Of a stretch of DNA of 64,000 nt, positions 52,096 through 61,899 are shown piece by piece (the stretch's first letter is position 1; each line of letters starts with the position of its first letter). A program made the position numbers and the translations under genes. Origin of the DNA: Bradyrhizobium liaoningense (lineage in GTDB: Bacteria; Pseudomonadota; Alphaproteobacteria; Rhizobiales; Xanthobacteraceae); the NCBI RefSeq assembly GCF_018130825.1, contig NZ_JAFCJS010000005.1:124001-188000 (forward strand), written 5' to 3'. The notes beneath the pieces were generated by a model. It saw only the letters and a program-made list of their open reading frames with translations, was not told the origin of the DNA and did not search any database.

Positions 52096-52716
52096 ATGTC
52101 CAGCCTTTCCACGCTTGTACGCCATTGCGCGCATGCCATCGATGGCATCAATTGGCACTATATCGTCCAGCGCCTGATCGGGCGGGCGACCTGCCGCTTG
52201 CAGCCTGGAGCGTTCCTGGCTCATACCGCGCGGATCAGGAACGCGCTGGGCGATAGCGAAAAGATCGTCATCGGCAGTCATTCCCACATCCGGGGTGAGT
52301 TGATGATCCTCGGTCACGGCGGCCGCATCACAATTGGAGAGTGGTGCTACGTCGGAGTCGGTACGCGCATTTGGTCGGGAGCCTCTATCGACATCGGAAA
52401 CCGCGTCTTGATCTCGCATTCAGTGAACATATTCGATAATCTTTCGCATCCGATCCGTGCTGCCGAGCGGCACGAGCAGGCGAAGCAGATTTTCACCTTG
52501 GGTCACCCACGCAAGCTGTCGCTCGACGATCGTCCGATCAAGATTTGCGACGATGCGTGGATTGGCGCTTGTGCGATGGTCATGCGAGGCGTGACGATCG
52601 GTGAGGGCGGGATCGTCGCCGCGGGCGCCGTGGTCACCAAGGACGTTCCGGCATATTCCATCGTGGCGGGTAATCCCGCCACCATTGTTAGGGAGTTGTC
52701 GCCGGACGAGCGATAA
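52096..52716 (+). CDS. Hexapeptide-repeat acyltransferase (left-handed beta-helix)
   Basis: A 206-residue LbH-fold transferase like WcaF, VatD or other O-acetyltransferases. Hexapeptide turns are visible in IGEWCYVGVGTRIWSGASID and IGACAMVMRGVTIGEGGIVA, ending with VVTKDVPAYSIVAGNPATIV. The likely role is O- or N-acetylation of a polysaccharide sugar. The start at 52096 was taken; there are 146 bp between it and the upstream glycosyltransferase. Confidence 0.88.
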   Translation: MSSLSTLVRHCAHAIDGINWHYIVQRLIGRATCRLQPGAFLAHTARIRNALGDSEKIVIGSHSHIRGELMILGHGGRITIGEWCYVGVGTRIWSGASIDIGNRVLISHSVNIFDNLSHPIRAAERHEQAKQIFTLGHPRKLSLDDRPIKICDDAWIGACAMVMRGVTIGEGGIVAAGAVVTKDVPAYSIVAGNPATIVRELSPDER

Positions 52717-52782
52717 GGGACACCATGACAACGAGGATTGTAATGTGCTCACCAGCCAACCGTCTGCACGCCAGGTAGCGCC

Positions 52783-53715
52783 ATGTCGATTTGGGTTACC
52801 GGCGCGAATGGGTTCATCGGCCGCCATCTCGTCCGTGAGCTGGCGGGCAGCGAGCATGCTGTCCACGGCGTTGGCCATGGAGCTCTCGATCCGGCCGATG
52901 CGCGCGCTCTCGGCTTGCAGACCTGGATCAATGGCGAAGTCGACGCCGCCAATCTGAGCGCGCTCGCCGCCGCGCACGGGCTGCCGTCGCACGTCTTCCA
53001 CCTGGCCGGCGGGTCGTCCGTCGGATTGTCGATGGAGCGCCCGTTCGAAGACTTTTCGCGGACCGTGGCCAGCACAGCGCGTTTGCTGGAATGGCTTCGA
53101 AGCTTTGCGCCCGAGAGCAGGCTGATCGTCGTATCGAGCGCTGCCGTCTACGGGGCCGATCACGCCGGGCCGATCCCCGAGAGCGCGGTGCTGACGCCGA
53201 TGTCGCCCTACGGCCACCACAAGCTGATGATGGAGCAGCTGTGTCAAAGCTACGTCCAGAGCTTCGGCATTCGCTGCGCCGTCGTGCGGTTGTTCTCGGT
53301 CTACGGTCCCAACCTTCGCAAGCAGCTTCTGTGGGATATCTGCTCGCGGCTGCGCAACGAGCAGCGCACGCTGAACCTCGGAGGAACAGGAGCCGAGATC
53401 AGGGACTGGACCGATGTTCGTGACGTTGTTCGCCTGCTGGTGCGCGTCGCGGAGGGGGCGTGGCAGGACGATTTTGACGTGATCAATGGCGGCTCGGGAC
53501 GCGGCGTGAGCGTTGCCGGCATTGCCGACGGCCTGATCGGGTGTTGGGGAAGCAAAACGGCCGTGCAGTTTTCCGGCATGGCGCGGCCCGGCGATCCGAC
53601 GAGCCTGCTGGCCGACAACCGGCGCGTGCTCGATATGAATTTCGACTGGCGCATTCCGCTGGAGCGCGGTCTCGCCGACTACGTTGAATGGTTCAAGGGC
53701 CAAGCTCGTGCCTGA
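52783..53715 (+). CDS. NAD-dependent epimerase/dehydratase (extended SDR)
   Basis: A 310-residue extended short-chain dehydrogenase. The nucleotide-binding motif TGANGFIGRHL is near residues 6-16. The catalytic Ser lies in VVSSAAVYGADH, and the YxxxK motif is YGHHK in MSPYGHHKLMMEQL. Family members epimerise, dehydrate or reduce nucleotide sugars. It overlaps the next glycosyltransferase by 8 bp. Confidence 0.9.
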   Translation: MSIWVTGANGFIGRHLVRELAGSEHAVHGVGHGALDPADARALGLQTWINGEVDAANLSALAAAHGLPSHVFHLAGGSSVGLSMERPFEDFSRTVASTARLLEWLRSFAPESRLIVVSSAAVYGADHAGPIPESAVLTPMSPYGHHKLMMEQLCQSYVQSFGIRCAVVRLFSVYGPNLRKQLLWDICSRLRNEQRTLNLGGTGAEIRDWTDVRDVVRLLVRVAEGAWQDDFDVINGGSGRGVSVAGIADGLIGCWGSKTAVQFSGMARPGDPTSLLADNRRVLDMNFDWRIPLERGLADYVEWFKGQARA

Positions 53716-54901
53716 GCGTGCGCCGCTGCGGATCGCATTCACCAACATTCCGCGCCGCCTGTGGGCGGGAGGCTACAACTATCAGCGCAATCTGTTCGAG
53801 GCGCTCAACAGATACGCGCCGGGAGCGGTGACGCCCGTGCTGTTTGCCGGAACGGCTGACGAGCCTGAGGAGATTGCAGCGCTGGCCGGCATTCCCGCCG
53901 TCGAGGTCGTGCGCTCGCCGGTGTTCGATCACGCCGCGACCGGTCTGGCCCGTGCGACGAATCTTGCCCGCGCGATCGCCTTTGGCCTGGACGGACCCGC
54001 GGTTGCCGAATTCGAGCTGCGCAAGATCGACATGGTGTTCGAATCCGCACGCTTCTTTGGCTGGCGCCTGCCGTTTCCGGCGATCGCCTGGTTCCCGGAT
54101 TTCCAGCACCGCCTGCTCCCGCACCTTTTCTCCAGGAGCGCATATTGGCGGCGCGATCTCGGCTTTCGAGTCCAGATCGCGTCCGGCCGGCACATCATGC
54201 TGAGCAGCGCCAGCGCGCTTGCGGATCTCAAGAGGTTCTATCCGGGCTTGTCGAACGGCGTCTCCGTGGTCCGGTTTGCGACGGAGCCGCCAGCCAGCCT
54301 GCTGGCCACGAATCCGTCCGATGTGATCGCAGGCTACGGCCTGCCGGCGCGCTATTTCTATCTGCCGAATCAGTTCTGGCGGCACAAGAATCACCGGATC
54401 GTCGTCGATGCGCTTGATCTTTTGAAACACCGCGGGCTGGACGTCGTCGTCGCGGCGTCCGGAAACACGAAGGACTCCCGTGAACCCGATCTCTTCGAAA
54501 CGACCATGAGGCAAGTCAGGTCCCGCGGTCTCGAGGCGAATTTCAGGCACCTCGGGATGATTCCGTTGGATCACGTCTATGCCCTGCTGCGCGCGTCGAT
54601 CGCTCTCATCAATCCGTCGGAGTGTGAGGGATGGAGCACGACGGTCGAGGAAGCCAAGTCGTTCGGCGTCCCGATGATCCTGTCCGACATCGACGTTCAT
54701 CGCGAACAGACCGAGGGACGCGCGCGATATTTCGGCATCTACGACGCTGAGACCCTGGCCGATCAAATGTCTGAGGTTGCGCAGGCGGCCGGGCCTGTGA
54801 CCGCCCGCAATCTGTTGCCGGATCTCGAGCAGCGCGTCGAGGCGTTCGTGGCGGATTTCATCCGGCTGACCGCGGATGCGATGGCGTCACGGGCCGCCTA
54901 G
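53708..54901 (+). CDS. Glycosyltransferase family 4
   Basis: A GT-B glycosyltransferase of 397 residues from GTG 53708. C-terminal landmarks are FYLPNQFWRHKNHRIVVDAL (nucleotide-binding start), LRASIALINPSECEGWSTTV and the E-x7-E element (ECEGWSTTVEE). The start overlaps the epimerase stop; a TTG 24 bp upstream is the alternative. It is the last plus-strand gene of this block, ending 16 bp from the converging polymerase gene. Confidence 0.87.
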   Translation: MPERAPLRIAFTNIPRRLWAGGYNYQRNLFEALNRYAPGAVTPVLFAGTADEPEEIAALAGIPAVEVVRSPVFDHAATGLARATNLARAIAFGLDGPAVAEFELRKIDMVFESARFFGWRLPFPAIAWFPDFQHRLLPHLFSRSAYWRRDLGFRVQIASGRHIMLSSASALADLKRFYPGLSNGVSVVRFATEPPASLLATNPSDVIAGYGLPARYFYLPNQFWRHKNHRIVVDALDLLKHRGLDVVVAASGNTKDSREPDLFETTMRQVRSRGLEANFRHLGMIPLDHVYALLRASIALINPSECEGWSTTVEEAKSFGVPMILSDIDVHREQTEGRARYFGIYDAETLADQMSEVAQAAGPVTARNLLPDLEQRVEAFVADFIRLTADAMASRAA

Positions 54902-54917
54902 GAAGTGGGCGACGCGA

Positions 54918-56222
54918 CTAGCGTCCTTCTGCAAAGACGCTCCGAGGCATCACATACCAGAGCAGGAAGAGAAGGGCGGTGCCGTGCGTGACAAGCGCGA
55001 CCGTGAGCGGCACGTTGAGCAGGACGTGGGGGAGCGTTCCGGCGGATATCAGCACGAAGCGAGGCGGTAGTCCCGCAGACGCCCGGTTGCCGAGCGCCAG
55101 GACGAAGCTCGACGCGAGCGCGGTCAACGGTGCGAGATAGAGGCCGACGGAGGCGATGCCTTCGGTCGCAAACAGTGACGCATTCAAATTGCCGAAGCCG
55201 TAGGTCTCCTGCATCACGACGGACAGCTGCTGCTGGTAGGGGCAATGGACCATCGGCTTGACGACGGATATCTGGCAGAACCAGGTCAGCGGATGGCTTG
55301 CGAAGAAGTGGTTGTAGATGTCGAGCGCGCTCGACGCCGTCGCGATCATCCGGATGTTGACGATGTCGAAATATTTGCCGGGCAGGCTGTTCAGGTTGGC
55401 GCCTGTCATCCAGATCAGGAGCAGTCCGATCAGCATTGGCCCGAAAATCGACGCGATGACGGATGTTCTCTCCGTCAGAAGCCGGGACAGGATGGTCAGC
55501 ACGATCAGCCAGACCGGCGTGAAGAGCGCAAATTTCGTCAGCGTGATCGGGTAGAAGAACAGGAGCAGGACCAGCACCAGGCCGGCACGCCAGCGGTGGC
55601 CGAGCAGCCAGTAGCAGGCGAAGGCGAATGGCAACAAGGTGCTGGAGACCCAGCCCGTGAGATATCGCAGCGCTGCCGGAAATTCGATTGTATCCCGGTA
55701 GTCGTAGATGTGCGCGATCGATACCAGGCGGAAATTGTAGGCCGACGCCACCGCAATGGCGGCCACCGAGATCGCCAGGATGAGCGTAAGCAGATGCTCG
55801 AAACGAGCATTGGACAGGACCACGATCTGCCGCATTGGGGCCTTGACGAACAGCATCGGCAGCAGGAAGAGCAGCAGCGCCAAGGCTGCCGAGAGTCCGG
55901 CATGCCATCGCGGGTAGCTATACCCGGAGAAGACCGCGATCCACAGGAAGCCCAGGATCATCGTGTAGAAATAATACCCGACGAAATAGCCGAAGCAGAA
56001 GCGGGCGAACACGAACAGCAGCGAGACGACGGAAAAGCCGATGGCGACGATAGCCGCGACCCACAAGCGGTTCGCGTCGAAATTGATGTAGGATTGAAAG
56101 GTCGCGACCTCGATCAGCGACAGGCAGATGACGGCACTGTGCAGCAGCACCAGGACGGTCAGCGCGGCTTTCGAATCCAGGCGACGCCGAAACTCGCTAA
56201 TGAGGTCTGACGGTGCGCTCAT
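54918..56222 (-). CDS. Membrane polymerase, O-antigen/oligosaccharide repeat type (Wzy-like)
   Basis: A 434-residue polytopic protein with about 11-12 membrane segments and a long periplasmic-type loop in the second half (HPLTWFCQISVVKPMVHCPY to FGNLNASLFATEGIASVGLY). The layout matches oligosaccharide repeat-unit polymerases. No close family motif can be named, as this family is hard to recognise by sequence. It is the final gene of the minus-strand polysaccharide operon. Confidence 0.75.
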   Translation of the reverse strand: MSAPSDLISEFRRRLDSKAALTVLVLLHSAVICLSLIEVATFQSYINFDANRLWVAAIVAIGFSVVSLLFVFARFCFGYFVGYYFYTMILGFLWIAVFSGYSYPRWHAGLSAALALLLFLLPMLFVKAPMRQIVVLSNARFEHLLTLILAISVAAIAVASAYNFRLVSIAHIYDYRDTIEFPAALRYLTGWVSSTLLPFAFACYWLLGHRWRAGLVLVLLLFFYPITLTKFALFTPVWLIVLTILSRLLTERTSVIASIFGPMLIGLLLIWMTGANLNSLPGKYFDIVNIRMIATASSALDIYNHFFASHPLTWFCQISVVKPMVHCPYQQQLSVVMQETYGFGNLNASLFATEGIASVGLYLAPLTALASSFVLALGNRASAGLPPRFVLISAGTLPHVLLNVPLTVALVTHGTALLFLLWYVMPRSVFAEGR

Positions 56223-56263
56223 GGCCGACGGGCTCGCTGCGGACGAGGAGAGTTGCGAGCGTA

Positions 56264-57226
<963 letters not shown>

Positions 57227-57328
57227 GATCGGTTCCAGATTGTCCGCGGCGGGAGCGGGCTGAGTGGTATCGGCAACGGCCGGACTCGCCAATAGCCAAG
57301 TGGCTTGGATTCAGGTATTTAAATACCC

Positions 57329-57361
57329 CTACTGTGCATGGGGTTGTTCTCGCACTTTTTT
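57329..57361 (-). repeat. 33-bp dispersed element, copy 2
   Basis: The reverse complement matches 31186-31218 at 31 of 33 positions (core ACAACCCCATGCACAGTAG). It lies between the uxs start and the end of the family 2 glycosyltransferase gene, both on the minus strand, in opposite orientation to copy 1. Confidence 0.75.
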
Positions 57362-57383
57362 CAGCCGGGTGCTCGCCATGCGT

Positions 57384-58133
57384 CTAGAACTCCCGCCGCT
57401 TCAGCCAGGCCCGCGCCCCCCAATGGGCGAAGCACCAGGCCGATCGGACCAGCGAGAGGTGCTCGACATTGCGGTAGATCTGCCAGACCCATTTGGCCGA
57501 GCGCATCGGGCGGCTGGAGACCGAGGAGCCCCTGACCCGGTAGCGGGACAGGTCCTCGTTGAGGCCGTATGCGGTGTGGCCGCGCTTCAGGATCGAGAGC
57601 CACAGGCAGAAATCGTCGTAGCCCTCGTTCTTCATCGCGATGGGACCTGCGATCTCGCGGTCGACCATCGCGGTCAGGGTTGCGATCGCGGTGTTCTTCA
57701 GGAGCTGACCGTAAGTGAGCGAGGCCGGCACCTCGATCAGCCGTCCGGTGACCGTGTTGGTCTCGTTGATGCGGCGGAACGCGGTGTAGCTGAGCGCGGC
57801 CTTCTTCTCTTTCGCGAAGGCGAGCTGCCGCTCGAGCTTCTCGGGCAGCCACAGATCGTCGCTGTCGAGGAAGGCGAGATAGCGGCCCTGCGCCTGGTCG
57901 ATCGCGGCCTGGCGCGCCAGCGCCGGCCCGCCGTTCTTCGCCTGCCGGATCAGCTTGACGCGCGGATCGCGCGCGCCGATGTCGGCGATGATCTCAGGTG
58001 TCCTGTCGGTCGAGCAATCGTCGGCGATCAGGAGCTCCCAATCGGCAAAGCTCTGGCTCTGCACCGAGCGGATGGTCTCCTCGATCAGGCCTTCGACGTT
58101 CCAGGATGGGGTGATGATCGAGACGAGCGGCAT
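57384..58133 (-). CDS. Glycosyltransferase family 2
   Basis: A 249-residue GT-A enzyme with the canonical start VSIITPSWNVEGLIEETIRS, the ADDCSTDRTPEI nucleotide-binding segment and the LDSDDLWLPEKLERQ acidic metal site. Family 2 enzymes add sugars from UDP- or GDP-donors. It is upstream of uxs in transcription order and 12 bp downstream of the KpsS-like gene. Confidence 0.92.
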   Translation of the reverse strand: MPLVSIITPSWNVEGLIEETIRSVQSQSFADWELLIADDCSTDRTPEIIADIGARDPRVKLIRQAKNGGPALARQAAIDQAQGRYLAFLDSDDLWLPEKLERQLAFAKEKKAALSYTAFRRINETNTVTGRLIEVPASLTYGQLLKNTAIATLTAMVDREIAGPIAMKNEGYDDFCLWLSILKRGHTAYGLNEDLSRYRVRGSSVSSRPMRSAKWVWQIYRNVEHLSLVRSAWCFAHWGARAWLKRREF

Positions 58134-58145
58134 TGACGGGTCCGT

Positions 58146-59549
58146 TCAATTCGCGCGGGCGGGCTCGGCGATCGCGGCACGCAAGGAGGCCGCAAACGTG
58201 TCGAGCAGCTTGGGATCGCTGATGTAGAGCTCGCCTGGATAAGACTTGCGCCAGGCCGCTTCGAAATAGGGCGCCCCCCTCGCCGGATCGAACGGCCCGG
58301 CGGCGAGCGCCTCGCGCAGCCGCGCGGGCACGTCCGCGAGACGGTCGACCGCATAGACCAGCGGGCAGGAGCGATAGAACGCATCGCCCATCACCACCAC
58401 CGGCTTACCGAGCAGCAAGGCTTCGGCGCCCGATTTGCTGTTGACGGAGATGACGGCATCGGAGCGGTTGAGCACGGAGTAATTGTTGGTCTGCGGCGGC
58501 AGCAGCACGAAATTGTCGAACCGGCGCGCCAGCTCGAACAGGCGATCGGCCGAGATCGCGCCGATCTGGGCGGGATGTTCCTTCACCACCAGCACATGCG
58601 AGTCCGGGATCGTTCGCAACAGGAAGTCGACGGTTGCGACCTGGTCGAGATAGTCGGGCGAGCGTAGCGTCAGCGCCATGTCGGCCGGAACGTGGAACGG
58701 ATAGTAGACGAAGGGCGCCTCGGGGATCGGCTTGTAGAGCTTGCGCAGCCGCGTCGCATTGAGCGCCATCGCGGCGTGCACGCGGGCGTGGCGCAGATTG
58801 TGCCCGAACTCCTGGTGCTTGCCGAGCGCGAACTGGTCCCACAGTTTCTCGGTGAGGCGGCGGGCGTTGCGCAGGTTCACGACCTTCTTGAAGGCCGCCG
58901 AATAATGATGCTGGTCCTTCTTGGGGATGACGATCGCCCGCTGCGTCAGCGTGTCGTCGAGATAAGCCCGCACTTCCGGCGACACCGCGTCTGCCGGCGT
59001 CGGCATCACGTCGGGCGCGCCGAGCGTGTCGGGTGTGAAGTACATGCGGCCGCGAAAGAACGACGGCTCGATGAACCAGTTGCGGATGTTGCGGCGCCGG
59101 GCGGCGTAGAAGCTCGCGATCACCGAGAGAAAGCCGCCGAGCTCCTGCACCAGCTCGACGCGCTTGCCCTGCCGCTCCAGGCGGTCGAGCACCGTCTCCA
59201 TCGCATTGGCGTAGATCATGAAGCGCCGGCGCAAGCCGGCCGTATCGCGGATGCCGAAGGTGAAGCGCTCATGGCTGAACAGGAAGTTGGTCCCGTCGAG
59301 CCCGTAGGCGGCGACACGCGCATCGAACGCGACGCGATCGTCGGGCGAGGGGCCGCTCTTGAGACCCTCGCGGTACATGTTCGTAACAGGCACGCCCTCG
59401 GCCGCCGACATCTCGGCGCTGCGATCGTCGAAGGCGAGCAGCTCGACGTCGTTGCCCGCCGCGCGCAGCCGCTGCGCGACCGGGAGCCAGAACCGGGTCT
59501 GGTATTCGGCGAGCGTGGTGATGAGGATGGTTCTTGCAGATGTGGCCAT
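58146..59549 (-). CDS. Capsule polysaccharide biosynthesis protein, KpsS-like
   Basis: A 467-residue GT-B-like protein. C-terminal landmarks VLVVKEHPAQIGAISADRLF and VISVNSKSGAEALLLGKPVV followed by VMGDAFY match the KpsS/LipB capsule family. That family adds Kdo to the lipid anchor of group 2 capsules, though relatives do other transfers. The N-terminus (MATSARTILITTLAEYQTRF) is GT-B-like. It lies 3 bp after the upstream surface carbohydrate biosynthesis gene. Catalytic residues were not confirmed. Confidence 0.83.
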   Translation of the reverse strand: MATSARTILITTLAEYQTRFWLPVAQRLRAAGNDVELLAFDDRSAEMSAAEGVPVTNMYREGLKSGPSPDDRVAFDARVAAYGLDGTNFLFSHERFTFGIRDTAGLRRRFMIYANAMETVLDRLERQGKRVELVQELGGFLSVIASFYAARRRNIRNWFIEPSFFRGRMYFTPDTLGAPDVMPTPADAVSPEVRAYLDDTLTQRAIVIPKKDQHHYSAAFKKVVNLRNARRLTEKLWDQFALGKHQEFGHNLRHARVHAAMALNATRLRKLYKPIPEAPFVYYPFHVPADMALTLRSPDYLDQVATVDFLLRTIPDSHVLVVKEHPAQIGAISADRLFELARRFDNFVLLPPQTNNYSVLNRSDAVISVNSKSGAEALLLGKPVVVMGDAFYRSCPLVYAVDRLADVPARLREALAAGPFDPARGAPYFEAAWRKSYPGELYISDPKLLDTFAASLRAAIAEPARAN

Positions 59550-59552
59550 GGT

Positions 59553-60941
59553 CTATCGGGCGGGTTCGATGGCGATGCTCGCGAGCGGCAAGCCCGTGGT
59601 CGCGCAATGCGCGCGCGTTGCGATGAATTGCGATGGGCTCGCGCCGTCATGAGTTGCGATACGCTGAAGCAGGGTCCTGACGAAGACCGGCTCGATCCGC
59701 TTGTCGCGCCGGGCCGGATTGAACCGGCTGCGCAGCCGTTCGGTGATGGCCGATCCGAGGACGGCGCTCGCGGCGCCCTTGACGATCTGGCCGATGCTCG
59801 GCTTGTCGCGCGTGCCCTTCACGGTCGCCAGCAGCGACACGTAAGGCCGGCGCGAATTGCCCGCAGCAGTCAGGACGTCGGCGACCCGTTCGGCGGCCTG
59901 TCCGTCGTTGAGGTGAAAGAACGCCTCGATATCGGCGGCGTGGACGCGCGCGAAATCGAAGGTTTCGGTCTCGCGCTCGACGTGGTCGATCGCGCCAAGC
60001 AGCTCGTCGAACGAAGTGACCGGGCGGCTCACGCGCGCGGGCAGGGCGGCATGGCCGGCGGTGACGGGCGTGTTCAGATATTCGAGCTGGAGCGGCAGTT
60101 TTCCGAGCAGGACGGATTCGACGGCCGTGCCGCAGTTGAGGTGCACGACGGCGGCCGCGTTGCGGATGCGGTCGAGCACGCTGCCGGTGCCGTCGATCAG
60201 GACGTTGCCATGGCGAGCGAGCGCGTTGCGATAGACGTCCTCGCTCTCGAAAGGATGCGGACGCACGAGAACGGTGCGGTCGGGCCGCGCCGCGGCGAGC
60301 CGGTCGATCTCGGCGAGGTAGTTCGCAAAGACCTGCTTCAGGTCCGCGATGAAGCGGTCGACATAGGCGCCGTCCCAGCCGGCGCGCACCATCGCCTCGC
60401 GCTCGCCGCCCGGCTTGCCGGTGAAGCGTGAATTGACCAGCGGGAAGTTGGCGTTGACCAGCAGATAGCCGCGCGGCTCGCCGTCGAGCAGCGCGCGCCA
60501 GCGTGGCGCCGCAAAATCGAAACGCGGGCATCCGGTGAGGTGAAGCTGCTCCGGCTTCATGGTTCCCGCGGCCCGGAAGGCGTCGTGCAGCCGGCTGCCC
60601 CAGAAGAAATAGCCGGCCAGGATCTCGGCGTAGCCGCTGCCCTTGATGTGTGCGGCCATCGCCGGCGGCGAGTTGCCGCCCTTCTCGGCGAGCACGCCGC
60701 CTTCGGTGTCGAGCACGTAGAGCGCAAGGCCCGCCTTGGCGAAGCTGCGCATCAGGTCGAGATTGACCGGGCGCGCATAGTTGACGACCAGCGCGTCGAG
60801 CCCGAGCCGCGGGACATCGACGGCCTGCTCGTACATCGGCACCAGCACGACCGAGACGCCGCGCCGCGCGAGTTGATAGCCGAGCATGACTGCACCCGGC
60901 AGGTCACGCTTGGGGTGATCGACCACCAGGCCTATGCGCAA
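59553..60941 (-). CDS. Surface carbohydrate biosynthesis protein (GT-B-like)
   Basis: A 462-residue protein of the surface carbohydrate biosynthesis type, resembling CDP-glycerol/capsule glycosyltransferases. Landmarks are GLVVDHPKRDLPGAVMLGYQ at the N-terminus, RTVLVRPHPFESEDVYRNAL, and VVHLNCGTAVESVLLGKLPL followed by QLEYLNT. The start is a TTG at 60941 with GGGAG 9 bp upstream. It lies 25 bp after the oxygenase gene. Biochemical role unknown. Confidence 0.82.
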   Translation of the reverse strand: MRIGLVVDHPKRDLPGAVMLGYQLARRGVSVVLVPMYEQAVDVPRLGLDALVVNYARPVNLDLMRSFAKAGLALYVLDTEGGVLAEKGGNSPPAMAAHIKGSGYAEILAGYFFWGSRLHDAFRAAGTMKPEQLHLTGCPRFDFAAPRWRALLDGEPRGYLLVNANFPLVNSRFTGKPGGEREAMVRAGWDGAYVDRFIADLKQVFANYLAEIDRLAAARPDRTVLVRPHPFESEDVYRNALARHGNVLIDGTGSVLDRIRNAAAVVHLNCGTAVESVLLGKLPLQLEYLNTPVTAGHAALPARVSRPVTSFDELLGAIDHVERETETFDFARVHAADIEAFFHLNDGQAAERVADVLTAAGNSRRPYVSLLATVKGTRDKPSIGQIVKGAASAVLGSAITERLRSRFNPARRDKRIEPVFVRTLLQRIATHDGASPSQFIATRAHCATTGLPLASIAIEPAR

Positions 60942-60966
60942 GATGTGAGCTCCCGGCAGGTCCGTA

Positions 60967-61899
60967 TCAGAGCCGCATCACGGTGCGCTCGAGGTCGGTC
61001 AGGGCGCCGGCCGCGCGGAAGCGCGCCGGCGGTTCGGGATAGATGCGCGGCTGCTGGATGTAGGTCGCCGTGTAGAGCAGGCGGCTGTGATCGGACTGGA
61101 TCCGGCTTCCCATGTGCAGGCAGCGGGCGGTGTTGACGATGAAGCACGACAGGCGGGGCGCGATCATCTCCTTGACGGCGTCGGGGCCGGTCTTGGCGAA
61201 CACCTGCGTGTCGCTCATGTGGCTCTTCAGCGTGTTGCGGAAGGCCTTCGACGGCCCCGCCGGAATGAAGGTGAACGGACCGTCGGCAGTGTTTCTCACG
61301 TCGGTCAGGTAGATGAAGAGCTTGCAGACGCGCTTGTCGTCATGATCGAGGTGCCAGAGCTGGGAATAGCTCAGCGCCTGGTTCGGCGTGGGCTGGGACA
61401 GCGTCAGCACCACATCCGACAATTGCGGCAGGTCGTGCATGAAGTCGCCGATGATGCGCAGCGCGGCCGGCTGCAGTGCGTTGCGCACGAAGGGATGGTC
61501 GGTCGCAAAGGCGCCGTTGACGAGGTCCTCGTCCAGCAGGCTGACCCAGAACGATTTGTGTCCTTCCTTCTGCCGGCCGACGAGCTCGTTGAGGCGATTC
61601 ACCTTGCCGTCGGCGAACGAGGCGACGGCTTCCGCGAGGCTGCGGTCGACGAGCGCGGTCACGTCGACATAACCGTCCTCGCCGAGCTTACGGCTCGCCT
61701 CGGCCCATTCAGGCTTGGCAGGAAGCTGCTTGAGGAGGGCGACACGCCTGGTGCGAGCCGGCAGTTGCAGGCCGGTCAGAGCCGCCTTGATCGCCCATCC
61801 GAGGTCGGTGCGGTTGACGTGCCACAGCAGGCGGCGAAATTGGCTGATCTTCTGTTTCTTGGGGGCGGGCCGATCGGCCGTCGCGTTGATGGTCGTCAT
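60967..61899 (-). CDS. Putative Fe(II)/2-oxoglutarate-dependent oxygenase (phytanoyl-CoA dioxygenase-like)
   Basis: A 310-residue protein with the full metal-binding pattern of this fold: HxD at H183 and D185 (WHLDHDDKRV), distal H262 (LHMGS), and R273 eleven residues later, the usual 2-oxoglutarate salt-bridge place. The core FIYLTDVRNTADGPFTFIPA is typical of phytanoyl-CoA dioxygenase-like enzymes. Its ATG at 61899 overlaps the upstream methyltransferase stop (ATGA). Being inside a polysaccharide operon, it may hydroxylate a sugar, lipid carrier or other glycan part; the substrate is unknown. Confidence 0.8.
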   Translation of the reverse strand: MTTINATADRPAPKKQKISQFRRLLWHVNRTDLGWAIKAALTGLQLPARTRRVALLKQLPAKPEWAEASRKLGEDGYVDVTALVDRSLAEAVASFADGKVNRLNELVGRQKEGHKSFWVSLLDEDLVNGAFATDHPFVRNALQPAALRIIGDFMHDLPQLSDVVLTLSQPTPNQALSYSQLWHLDHDDKRVCKLFIYLTDVRNTADGPFTFIPAGPSKAFRNTLKSHMSDTQVFAKTGPDAVKEMIAPRLSCFIVNTARCLHMGSRIQSDHSRLLYTATYIQQPRIYPEPPARFRAAGALTDLERTVMRL